Source: Streptomyces sp. Z26 (GTDB taxonomy: Bacteria; Actinomycetota; Actinomycetes; Streptomycetales; Streptomycetaceae). From it: a stretch of DNA of 64,000 nt. The stretch lies in assembly GCF_003665095.1 (NCBI RefSeq), contig NZ_RCHV01000002.1:6368501-6432500 (forward strand). The letters are read 5' to 3'. Below the pieces are notes generated by a model, which was not told the DNA's origin, did not search any database, and was given only the letters and a program-made list of their open reading frames with translations. Position 1 is the stretch's first letter. Each line of letters begins with the position of its first letter. Shown here one piece after another: positions 25,989 through 36,347 of this stretch. Both the position numbers and the translations under genes were made by a program.

Positions 25989-26981
25989 TCACACCCCCCA
26001 GCGCAGGCCGGGCGTACGGACCGGGGCGTCCCACAGCCGCAGCAGCTCCTCGTCGGCGCGGCACAGCGTGACGGAGGCGCCCGCCATGTCGAGGGACGTC
26101 ACGTAGTTGCCGACGAGGGTGCGGGTGACGGGCACGCCCCGCTCCCCGAGCACCCGGTGCACCTCGGCGCCGAAGCCGTACAGCTCCAGCAGCGGCGTCC
26201 CGCCCATCCCGTTGACCAGCGCCAGCACGGGCCCGTCGGGACGGAGGTCCTCCAGTACGGCGTCCACGGCGAAGTCCGCGATCTCGCCGGACGTCATCAT
26301 GGCGCGGCGCTCCCGGCCCGGCTCGCCGTGGATGCCGATGCCCAGCTCCAGCTCGCCGGACGGCAGGTCGAACGTGGGGCTGCCCTTCGCGGGCGTCGTG
26401 CACGCGTCGAGCGCCACCCCGAAGCTGCGGGCCGATCCGGCGACCTGCCGGGCGATCGCCTCCACCCGCTCCAGGGGGGCGCCCTCCTGCGCGGCGGCCC
26501 CCGCGATCTTCTCCACGAACAGCGTGGCGCCCGTGCCGCGCCGACCCGCGGTGAACGTGCTGTCGGTGACGGCCACGTCGTCCTCCACGAGGACCTTCGC
26601 GACGGTCACCCCCTCGTCCTCGGCGAGTTCGGCGGCCATCTCGAAGTTCAGCACGTCGCCCGTGTAGTTCTTCACGACGAACAGCACGCCCGCCCCGCTG
26701 TCCACGGCCGCCGCGGCCCGCACCATCTGGTCGGGCACGGGCGAGGTGAAGACCTCACCGGCGCAGGCCGCGTCCAGCATCCCGTGGCCCACGAAGCCGC
26801 CGTGCAGCGGCTCGTGCCCGGACCCGCCGCCGGAGACCAGCGCCACCTTGTCCCGTACCGGGGCGTCGCCCCGTACGACCAGCCGGTTCTCCACGTCGAC
26901 CGTCAGCTCCGGGTGCGCGGCGGCCATCCCGCGCAACGCGTCGGCCACCACGGTCTCCGGAACGTTGATCAGCTGCTTCAT
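25989..26981 (-). CDS. dhaK: Dihydroxyacetone kinase substrate-binding subunit DhaK
   Basis: A 330-residue protein. GGGSGHEPLHGGFVG (about residues 51-65) and NYTGDVLNFEMA are signatures of DhaK, and GIGIHGEPG holds the histidine that forms a hemiaminal with dihydroxyacetone. This subunit binds but does not itself phosphorylate the substrate; DhaL provides the nucleotide. The ATG at 26981 has GGGAGG 6 nt upstream and is preferred to the GTG just before it. dhaM follows after 3 nt. It diverges from the Ser/Thr kinase gene. In the usual Streptomyces order dhaK-dhaL-dhaM, the middle gene is missing here. Confidence 0.93.
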   Translation of the reverse strand: MKQLINVPETVVADALRGMAAAHPELTVDVENRLVVRGDAPVRDKVALVSGGGSGHEPLHGGFVGHGMLDAACAGEVFTSPVPDQMVRAAAAVDSGAGVLFVVKNYTGDVLNFEMAAELAEDEGVTVAKVLVEDDVAVTDSTFTAGRRGTGATLFVEKIAGAAAQEGAPLERVEAIARQVAGSARSFGVALDACTTPAKGSPTFDLPSGELELGIGIHGEPGRERRAMMTSGEIADFAVDAVLEDLRPDGPVLALVNGMGGTPLLELYGFGAEVHRVLGERGVPVTRTLVGNYVTSLDMAGASVTLCRADEELLRLWDAPVRTPGLRWGV

Positions 26982-27178
26982 CACGGGCCTCCCAGTACAG
27001 CGCCGTCACGGACGGGACCACTCAAGCAGTACACCCGCGTCCGGTGGAACGACCACGGCGGACGCACTTGCGGAGCGGCGCCCGTACGGGCGGGTCGACC
27101 GCCCGGCTTACACATACGAAACGCGGGAAGTCATACTGATCCGCGAGGGCACGAGCGACGACAGGGGCGACTGCTGCG

Positions 27179-29521
<2,343 letters not shown>

Positions 29522-29608
29522 CGCCCGTACGGTGCGGGGACGCGTACCGGCGGTCCCCGCCATCGAGGCGTGCTGGCGGCGGCGCCGGGCCCGTGCTACC
29601 CAGGAGCC

Positions 29609-31258
29609 ATGCCCGACACCCCCTCCCGGCCCGCCCGGTCCGCGTACGACGCCGTGATCGTCGGCGGCGGCCACAACGGCCTGGTGGCCGCCGCCTACCT
29701 GGCCCGCGCCGGACTCGCCGTCCTGGTGCTGGAACGCGCCCCGCGCACCGGCGGCGCCGCCGTCTCCACCCGCCCGTTCCGCGGCGTGGACGCCCGGCTC
29801 TCCGCGTACTCCTACCTGGTCAGCCTGCTGCCGCGGCGGATCGTCGACGACCTGGGGCTGCGCTTCGCCGTACGCAGGCGGGCCGTCTCCTCGTACACCC
29901 CCGTCGTACGCGGCGGGACCCCCACGGGGCTGCTGGTGGGCGGCGGGGAGGCGCGGACGCGGGAGGCGTTCGCGCGGTTCACCGGCTCGGAACGGGAGTA
30001 CGCCGCGTGGCAGCGGTTCTACGCCATGACGGAACGGGTCGCCGCCCGCGTCTTCCCCACCCTCACCGAGCCCCTCCCGAGCCGGTCGGCGCTGCGCGCC
30101 CGCGTCGACGACGGCGCGGCCTGGGAGGCGCTGTTCGAACGGCCGGTGGGCGAGGCCGTCGAGGAGCACTTCGCGGACGACACCGTGCGGGGCGTCGTCC
30201 TCACCGACGCGCTGATCGGCACGTTCAGCCACGCCCACGACCCGTCGCTGCTCCAGAACCGCTGCCTGCTCTACCACGTCATCGGCGGCGGCACCGGCGA
30301 CTGGGACGTGCCCGTCGGCGGCATGGGCGCCCTCACCGACGCCCTCGCGGACGCCGCGCGCGGCGCCGGGGCGGAGATCCGCACCGGGCACGAGGCGTAC
30401 GCGATCGAGACCGACGGACACTCCGCCGCCGTCGTACGCCACCGCGACGAGGCGGGGGAGGAGGACGCCGTCACCGCGCGCGACGTGCTCGTCGGCGCCT
30501 CCCCGGACACGCTCGCCGCGCTGCTCGGCGAGCCCGGACCGCAGCCGCCCACCAGCGGGTCGCAGCTGAAGGTCAACATGCTGCTGCGCCGCCTGCCCCG
30601 GCTGCGCGACGAGGCGGTGGACCCGCGAGAGGCGTTCGCGGGCACGTTCCACGTCGCCGAGGGGTACGCGCAGCTGGCCGAAGCCCACCGGCAGGCCGGC
30701 GCCGGGGAGCTGCCGACGGCGCCGCCCTCGGAGATCTACTGCCACTCGCTGACCGACCCCACGATCCTCGGCCCCGACCTCGCCGCACGCGGCTGGCAGA
30801 CCATGACCCTCTTCGGGCTGCTCACCCCCGCGGAGCTGTTCACGGGCGACGCGGACGACCCGGGCGCCGCCGACGCGCGCCGCGACGCGCTGCTCGCCGC
30901 AACCCTCGCGCAGCTCGACGCGCACCTGGCCGAGCCGCTCGCGGACTGCCTCGCCACCGACGCCGACGGACGGCCGTGCGTCGAGGCGAAGTCACCCGTC
31001 GACCTGGAGCGCGAACTCCGGCTGCCGGGCGGCCACATCTTCCACGGCGACCTGTCGTTCCCGTACGCCAACGACACGCCCGCGACCGGTGACGACACCA
31101 CCGCGGACACGGCCGCCGCGCGCTGGGGCGTCGCCACCCGGCACGCGAACGTGCTGCTGTGCGGCGCGGGCGCCGTACGCGGCGGCGGCGTCAGCGGCGT
31201 CGCCGGGCAGAACGCGGCGATGGCCGTCCTGGAGGCGCGGGGCGCCGGACCCGGGTGA
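29609..31258 (+). CDS. FAD-dependent oxidoreductase, phytoene desaturase/PYROXD2-like
   Basis: A 549-residue flavoprotein. The dinucleotide-binding motif VIVGGGHNGLVAAAYLA is at about residues 14-30, followed by VLVLERAPRTGGAAVS, and the C-terminal FAD motif is visible as CGAGAVRGGGVSGVAGQNAA. The middle section resembles the carotenoid desaturase-like NAD(P)/FAD oxidoreductases known as PYROXD2-type. There are no carotenoid genes nearby, so a role in carotenoid synthesis is not supported. Probably cytoplasmic. The ATG at 29609 is preceded by AGGAG only 2 nt away, which is short; the in-frame upstream start at 29570 is less likely. Converges with paaK 23 bp away. Confidence 0.85.
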   Translation: MPDTPSRPARSAYDAVIVGGGHNGLVAAAYLARAGLAVLVLERAPRTGGAAVSTRPFRGVDARLSAYSYLVSLLPRRIVDDLGLRFAVRRRAVSSYTPVVRGGTPTGLLVGGGEARTREAFARFTGSEREYAAWQRFYAMTERVAARVFPTLTEPLPSRSALRARVDDGAAWEALFERPVGEAVEEHFADDTVRGVVLTDALIGTFSHAHDPSLLQNRCLLYHVIGGGTGDWDVPVGGMGALTDALADAARGAGAEIRTGHEAYAIETDGHSAAVVRHRDEAGEEDAVTARDVLVGASPDTLAALLGEPGPQPPTSGSQLKVNMLLRRLPRLRDEAVDPREAFAGTFHVAEGYAQLAEAHRQAGAGELPTAPPSEIYCHSLTDPTILGPDLAARGWQTMTLFGLLTPAELFTGDADDPGAADARRDALLAATLAQLDAHLAEPLADCLATDADGRPCVEAKSPVDLERELRLPGGHIFHGDLSFPYANDTPATGDDTTADTAAARWGVATRHANVLLCGAGAVRGGGVSGVAGQNAAMAVLEARGAGPG

Positions 31259-31281
31259 CCTGCAGGGGTGACCGGCGCGCG

Positions 31282-32577
31282 TCAGGCGGAGCCGGTCGGG
31301 CGCTCGTCCAGCACCCGGTTGAACTTCCCCGCCGACCGTTCCAGCGTCCCCGGCTCGGCCAGCTCCACCTCGACGGACACCCCGATCCCGTCCCGTACGG
31401 CCCCCGCGATCCGCTCCGCCGCCGCCTCCCGCTGCTCCGGCGCCGCGCCGGGCCGCGCCTCCGCCCGAACGGTCAGCCGGTCCAGCCGTCCCTCGCGGGT
31501 CAGCCGCAGCCGGAAGTGGGGCGCGACGCCGGGGGTGCGCAGGACGATCTCCTCGACCTGGGACGGGAAGAGGTTCACACCGCGCAGGATGATCATGTCG
31601 TCGGTGCGTCCCGTGACCCGCTCCATCCGCCGGAACGCCGGGCGGGCGGTGCCCGGCAGCAGCCGCGTCAGGTCACGCGTGCGGTAGCGCACGACGGGCG
31701 TCGCCTCCCGCGTCAGCGACGTGAACACCAGCTCGCCCGGCTCCCCTTCGGGCAGCACCGCGCCGGTCACCGGGTCGACGACCTCCGGGTAGAAGTGGTC
31801 CTCCCACACGTGCAGCCCGTCCTTGGTCTCCACGCACTCCTGCGCGACCCCCGGGCCGATCACCTCCGACAGCCCGTAGATGTCCACGGCGTCGATCGCG
31901 AGGCGCTCCTCGATCTCGCGCCGCATCGCCTCCGTCCACGGCTCGGCGCCGAACAGGCCGACGCGCAGCGACGTCGTGCGCGGGTCCACGCCCTGCCGCT
32001 CGAACTCGTCGAGGAGCGTCAGCAGGTACGAGGGCGTGACCATGATGACCCGCGGCGCGAAGTCCTGGATCAGCCGCACCTGCCGGGCCGTCACCCCGCC
32101 GGACGCGGGGATCACCGTGCAGCCGAGCCGTTCCGCGCCGTAGTGCGCGCCGAGCCCGCCGGTGAACAGCCCGTAGCCGTACGCCACGTGGACCCGGTCC
32201 CCGGGCCGCCCGCCCGCCGCGCGGATGCTGCGCGCGACGACGTCCGCCCAGGTGTCCAGGTCGCGCCGCGTGTAGCCGACGACGGTCGGGGTGCCGGTCG
32301 TGCCGCTGGAGGCGTGCAGCCGCCGCACCCGCTCCTGGGGGACGGCGAACATGCCGAACGGGTAGTTCTCCCGCAGCGTCTCCTTCGTGGTGAACGGGAA
32401 CGCCGCCAGGTCCGCCAGCGTGCGGCAGTCCTCGGGGTGGACCCCGGCGGCGTCGAACGCGTGGCGGTACGCGGCCACGTGGTCGTACGCGTGACGCAGC
32501 GAGGCGCGCAGCCGCTCCAGCTGGAGGGCGCGCAGCTCGTCACGCGTGAGCCGTTCCGCGGCGTCCGGCTGCTGCAT
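31282..32577 (-). CDS. paaK: Phenylacetate-CoA ligase
   Basis: A 431-residue adenylate-forming enzyme of the usual PaaK length. The AMP-binding loop RLHASSGTTGTPTVVGYT, the GLSEVIGPGVAQEC segment, and the C-terminal GRTDDMIILRGVNLFPSQ are characteristic. It activates phenylacetate to phenylacetyl-CoA in the cytoplasm, the first step of aerobic phenylacetate breakdown. The ATG at 32577 has GGAGG 6 nt upstream. The paaABCDE and ring-opening genes are absent from the window, so this may be a separated copy or act on another aryl acid. Confidence 0.9.
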   Translation of the reverse strand: MQQPDAAERLTRDELRALQLERLRASLRHAYDHVAAYRHAFDAAGVHPEDCRTLADLAAFPFTTKETLRENYPFGMFAVPQERVRRLHASSGTTGTPTVVGYTRRDLDTWADVVARSIRAAGGRPGDRVHVAYGYGLFTGGLGAHYGAERLGCTVIPASGGVTARQVRLIQDFAPRVIMVTPSYLLTLLDEFERQGVDPRTTSLRVGLFGAEPWTEAMRREIEERLAIDAVDIYGLSEVIGPGVAQECVETKDGLHVWEDHFYPEVVDPVTGAVLPEGEPGELVFTSLTREATPVVRYRTRDLTRLLPGTARPAFRRMERVTGRTDDMIILRGVNLFPSQVEEIVLRTPGVAPHFRLRLTREGRLDRLTVRAEARPGAAPEQREAAAERIAGAVRDGIGVSVEVELAEPGTLERSAGKFNRVLDERPTGSA

Positions 32578-32750
32578 ATGGCACCTCCACGGGGCGGCGG
32601 CGGGCCGCCCGGGGACGTCCGGACGGGTCCGGTGGGCGGCTCCAGTAAGCAGCGTCGCCGTCGACCGGTCAAGACGTCGCGCCCGCGCGGGGGTGCGGGG
32701 ACCCGCCCGGTACGGGCACCGGCCGGGGGAGCGGCCCGCGGACCGGCACG

Positions 32751-32756
32751 TACGAT
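32751..32756 (+). promoter_or_regulatory. -10 element TACGAT of a leaderless transcript
   Basis: TACGAT ends 6 nt before the ATG at 32763, with no ribosome-binding site in between. Confidence 0.5.
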
Positions 32757-32762
32757 GACCCC

Positions 32763-33260
32763 ATGTCGTTCCTCCGCCGCCGCAACGCCGCAGTGCCCGC
32801 CGGGCCGGACTTCGATGTCCTCGCCATGGACCCGTCCGACTGGCCGGGCAACCTCGGCGCGGGCCTGCTCCCGGCGCCGGACGGCACCTGCCAGGGCGTG
32901 TTCCTGCGCTACGACCTGTTCGGCGGCCGCGGCCCCGCGATGATCATCGGGAACCTCCCGGAGGGCGCGCCCGCGCGCGAGGTCGCCGACGGCGAGGTGC
33001 CCTTCGAGGTGGCGCAGCTGCTGGTCGCGCTGGAGAACGACGAGCCGGTGCACGTCACCGGCACCGACGAGGACCCGGTGATGCACGACGGCAACCTGCT
33101 GATCGTCCGCCGCGTCAAGTGCTCCGAGAGCCGCGTCTCCTGCGTGCAGTTCGACCGCAGCGACGGCGTGCTGGTGACCATCGCCAGCTGGGACCGGCCG
33201 ATCACCGGCGACCTGTACGCGCTGCTGAAGCCGCTGCCCGCGGAGCTGTTCCAGCAGTAA
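32763..33260 (+). CDS. Conserved hypothetical protein, 165 aa
   Basis: A soluble acidic protein starting MSFLRRRNAAV. I do not recognise a family. It has a mixed alpha/beta pattern (GVFLRYDLFGGRGPAMIIG, LLIVRRVKCSESRVSCVQF) and ends PLPAELFQQ. There is no signal peptide or membrane helix. The start is fixed by the -10 element at 6 nt. Codon use is that of the neighbouring genes. It diverges from paaK and converges with the phosphotransferase gene, so nothing about its role can be taken from context. Confidence 0.7.
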   Translation: MSFLRRRNAAVPAGPDFDVLAMDPSDWPGNLGAGLLPAPDGTCQGVFLRYDLFGGRGPAMIIGNLPEGAPAREVADGEVPFEVAQLLVALENDEPVHVTGTDEDPVMHDGNLLIVRRVKCSESRVSCVQFDRSDGVLVTIASWDRPITGDLYALLKPLPAELFQQ

Positions 33261-33349
33261 CGGCGGCCCCGCCCGCGCGTACGGGAGCGGCGCACCCCCG
33301 GTGCCCCGCTCCCGCGTCCTCCGCGCGCTCGCCCGCCTTCCCGCGCGCG

Positions 33350-34456
33350 TCAGCGCGTGCCGACGGCCGCCCGCACCGCCCGGCGGGCCTGCCCGCAGTC
33401 GTCGTGCAGCCGCCGCAGCAGCAGCCGCTGCTCCTCGCCGTACGCCATGCCGCCACCCGCCCGGTCCTGGCCGCGCGGCGGGAGGACGGGCGGCGGCTCG
33501 CGCATCGCGCGCTGCACGGCCGTCTCGTACGTACGGATCTCCCGCGTCAGCACGAGCATCAGGTTCACCAGGAACGCGTCGCGGGCCGCGGGGCCGCCCG
33601 CGTGCGCGAGTTGACTGATCTGGCGGCGCGCGCCGGGCGCCTCGCTGAGGACCGTCCACAAGGTGGCGAGGTCGAAGCCCGGCAGGTACCAGCCGGTGTG
33701 CTCCCAGTCGACGAGCACCGGCCCGGCCGGTGACAGCAGCATGTTGGACAGCAGCGCGTCACCGTGGCAGAACTGCCACTGCGTCTGCTGCCTGCCGCCC
33801 GCGTGCGCGATGCCGTGCAGCAGCTTCCCGAGGTCGCCGAGGTCGCGGTCGGTCAGCAGCCCCAGCTCGTGGTAGCGGCCGAGTCGCGCCGGGTAGTCCA
33901 GGGGCCGGTCGAAGGAACCGCCCGGGGGGCGCCACGTGTTGACGCGGCACACCGCGCCCAGCACGGTCCGTACGTCCGCCCGGGGCACCGCCTCGAAGGG
34001 GTGCCGTTGCAGCGCGCCGGGGCGCCCCTGCATCCGCTCGGTGACGAGCGTGCCCGCCTCCGGGTCCGCGGCGACCAGCCGGGGCACCCGTACCGGCGGC
34101 CGGTGGCGTACGAACGTGCGGTACGCCGCTATCTCGTGCTGGAACCGCTCCACCCACTCCGGGGAGCGGTCGAGTAAGCACTTCGCGACGACGGGCATTC
34201 TGCCGACCGTGCCCGCCAGCAGCACGGAACGGCCGCTGCGCCGCAGCAACTGGACCGGCTGGAAGTCGGGACAGACCTTGAGGACGGAGGTGACGACGGC
34301 ACGCAGCTGCGCGCCCTGCGGGCCGGACAGGTCCAGCCTCCCGCTGGGCGTGGGGGCGGCGCCGCCCCGCGTACCGTGCGCCAGCCGCGGTCCTCCGTAC
34401 GACTGCGTGTGCCGCGGCCGGGGAGGTGCGGACACGGGGGACGTTGCTGGATACAT
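33350..34456 (-). CDS. Aminoglycoside phosphotransferase-family protein
   Basis: A 368-residue protein with the small-molecule kinase (APH/choline kinase) fold. FCHGDALLSNMLLS is the Brenner-like catalytic motif with Asp and Asn, and VLVDWEHTGW holds the metal-binding Asp. A lysine in VVAKCLLDRS is the likely ATP contact. The first 40 residues are Pro/Gly-rich and probably disordered. It phosphorylates an unknown small molecule or polysaccharide precursor; antibiotic resistance is possible but unsupported. The ATG at 34456 has an AGGGAG about 11 nt upstream. It diverges from the NsdA-like regulator gene, separated by 249 bp. Confidence 0.82.
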   Translation of the reverse strand: MYPATSPVSAPPRPRHTQSYGGPRLAHGTRGGAAPTPSGRLDLSGPQGAQLRAVVTSVLKVCPDFQPVQLLRRSGRSVLLAGTVGRMPVVAKCLLDRSPEWVERFQHEIAAYRTFVRHRPPVRVPRLVAADPEAGTLVTERMQGRPGALQRHPFEAVPRADVRTVLGAVCRVNTWRPPGGSFDRPLDYPARLGRYHELGLLTDRDLGDLGKLLHGIAHAGGRQQTQWQFCHGDALLSNMLLSPAGPVLVDWEHTGWYLPGFDLATLWTVLSEAPGARRQISQLAHAGGPAARDAFLVNLMLVLTREIRTYETAVQRAMREPPPVLPPRGQDRAGGGMAYGEEQRLLLRRLHDDCGQARRAVRAAVGTR

Positions 34457-34587
34457 GGGCGAGCATGCTCCCTTCGCGCGCCGACGGTTGACTGCGCGCC
34501 CGGCCCGGGGCGGGCACGGACGGACCGTGCACCCTGGGGAATGCGGGTCGTGCGGGCCGCTTCCGGGCCGGGGTGGCGCGTTCCTAC

Positions 34588-34676
34588 GGCACACCAGAGC
34601 GCGGGTGGCACACCATCTGGCGGACCCTGGCGAACCCTGGCGAATGCTCGTGGCGCCCCGTCCCGGCGGTTACTGT
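34588..34676 (+). promoter_or_regulatory. Repeat-rich upstream region and -10 of the NsdA-like gene
   Basis: GGCACACCA occurs at 34588-34596 and 34607-34615 (19-bp period), CCCTGGCGAA is tandemly repeated at 34625-34644, and a -10-like TACTGT is at 34671-34676. Transcription would start near 34683. The repeats sit where an activator or repressor would bind; the phosphotransferase start is on the other side. Confidence 0.4.
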
Positions 34677-34705
34677 CAACTCAGCCGAGAACCTGGGGGC
34701 TTGAC

Positions 34706-36205
34706 GTGACAAAGGGACCCAACACCCGCCTCGCGGACCTGTTCGGCCTCGCCGGATGGTCCAAGGGCGAACTCGCGAGACTGGTGAACCGGCAGGCGGC
34801 GGCCATGGGCCACCCCCAACTGGCCACCGACACCTCGCGGGTACGGCGCTGGATCGAGGTGGGGGAGACCCCGCGCGATCCCGTGCCGAAGGTGCTGGCG
34901 ACCCTCTTCACCGAGCGACTCGGTCGTGTCGTGACCATCGAGGATCTCGGTTTCCGCACACCAGGGCGCACGGCGCGACGGCAGTCCGTGGACGGGCTTC
35001 CCTGGGCGGCAGTACGGACGGCCGAGGTCCTCACCGAATTCACGGGAATGGACCTCATGCTCAACCGACGCGGCTTGGTGGGCGCGGGCACCGCGCTCGC
35101 CGCAGGATCGGCACTCAGCAGTGCCCTGCACGACTGGCTCAGGACGGACCCGGCGGTGGTCGGCGCGCGCTTCGGACCCGCCGTCGACGCCGTCGACGTC
35201 CGCGACTACCGCTTCCCGCACTCCGACCCGTACGAGGCGATGCCCGTCGGCGCGCAGGAGATCGACGCGCTGGAGCGCTCGGTCGAGGTGTTCCGCGCCT
35301 GGGACGCCGCGCGTGGCGGTGGCCTCCAACGCAAGGCGGTCGTCGGGCAGTTGAACGAGGTGGGCGGCATGCTCACGTACAACCACCCGGAGCCGCTCCA
35401 GAAACGCCTGTGGGGCGTCGCGGCCAACCTGGCCGTGCTGGCGGGCTGGATGTCGCACGACGTGGGCCTGGAGCCCACCGCGCAGAAGTACTTCGTCATC
35501 GCCGCCCACTCCGCCCGCGAGGGCGGCGACCGGCCGCGCGCGGGCGAGGCGCTGTCCCGCGCGGCGCGGCAGATGGTGCACCTGGGTCGGCCGGACGACG
35601 CCCTCGACCTGATGCAGCTCGCCAAGTCCGGCTCGGGCGCCTCGACCCTGCCCCGTACGCGGGCGATGCTCTGCACCGTCGAGGCGTGGGCGCAGGCGTC
35701 GATGGGGCGCGGCCAGCAGATGCGCCGGACGCTCGGGGAGGCCGAGGACCTGTTCGCGTCCGACCGGGCCGACGTGCCACCGCCGAGCTGGATGCAGATC
35801 TTCAAGGAGGAGGACCTGTACGGCATGCAGGCCCTCGCGTACCGCACCCTGGCCGAGCACGACCCGGCCGCCGCGGGCACCGCCCAGCGCTACGCGGAGA
35901 AGGCCCTCCAGCTGCGGGTGGACGGCCGCCAGCGGTCGAAGATCTTCGACTACCTGACGATGGCCTCCGCCTGCTTCCTCGGCGACGACCCCGAACAGGC
36001 CGACCGGTACGCGCGGTTGGCGCTGCTGACCATCGGCCAGACCTCGTCCCACCGCACCTGGGACCGGCTCCGCGAGATGTACCGGCTCACCGGCGCGTAC
36101 GCCGGACACCCCAAGGTGGATGAGCTGCGGCACGAGGTGCGGGCGGCGCTGCCCAAGGCGCCCCGGGACCGGAAGGGGGTCGTGGGCCGGGGCACGGCGG
36201 TGTGA
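34706..36205 (+). CDS. NsdA-like regulatory protein with TPR-like region
   Basis: A 499-residue protein. The N-terminus (LFGLAGWSKGELARLVNRQA, then TDTSRVRRWIEVGETPRDPV and FTERLGRVVTIEDLG) is the DNA-binding-like region of the NsdA family; the rest is helical and TPR-like (GLEPTAQKYFVIAAHSARE). NsdA is known in S. coelicolor as a negative regulator of sporulation and antibiotic production. Its length matches, but the sequence seems to be a paralogue rather than the NsdA I recall, so no symbol is given. The GTG at 34706 has GGGGG 7 nt upstream. Cytoplasmic. A repeated upstream region may carry its operator. Confidence 0.8.
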   Translation: MTKGPNTRLADLFGLAGWSKGELARLVNRQAAAMGHPQLATDTSRVRRWIEVGETPRDPVPKVLATLFTERLGRVVTIEDLGFRTPGRTARRQSVDGLPWAAVRTAEVLTEFTGMDLMLNRRGLVGAGTALAAGSALSSALHDWLRTDPAVVGARFGPAVDAVDVRDYRFPHSDPYEAMPVGAQEIDALERSVEVFRAWDAARGGGLQRKAVVGQLNEVGGMLTYNHPEPLQKRLWGVAANLAVLAGWMSHDVGLEPTAQKYFVIAAHSAREGGDRPRAGEALSRAARQMVHLGRPDDALDLMQLAKSGSGASTLPRTRAMLCTVEAWAQASMGRGQQMRRTLGEAEDLFASDRADVPPPSWMQIFKEEDLYGMQALAYRTLAEHDPAAAGTAQRYAEKALQLRVDGRQRSKIFDYLTMASACFLGDDPEQADRYARLALLTIGQTSSHRTWDRLREMYRLTGAYAGHPKVDELRHEVRAALPKAPRDRKGVVGRGTAV

Positions 36206-36283
36206 CGCCCGGGAGCGGGCACACGGGGGCGGACGGGAGCGCGGGCCGGTACGGGCGCGGGCGGGCGTGCGTACGGCGTGCGC

Positions 36284-36329
36284 GGGCCGCCCCGGGCGCG
36301 CAGGTCCGCCGTGGTGTGCGGGGCGGCCC
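36284..36329. terminator. Long-loop inverted repeat between convergent genes
   Basis: GGGCCGCCCCG (36284-36294) pairs perfectly with CGGGGCGGCCC (36319-36329), loop 24 nt, and a third GGGGCGGCC copy follows at 36338-36346. It lies in the 142-bp gap between the convergent NsdA-like and SpoIIE phosphatase genes. A termination role is likely but the loop is long. Confidence 0.4.
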
Positions 36330-36347
36330 CGACGGTCGGGGCGGCCG

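Noticed and set aside
22684..26403. A 1239-codon open frame on the minus strand across several genes
   Set aside because: It runs through the glycosyltransferase, racemase, Nudix and dha genes in a shadow frame. Its product is Arg/Gly-rich low-complexity sequence, as expected from high-GC antisense frames.
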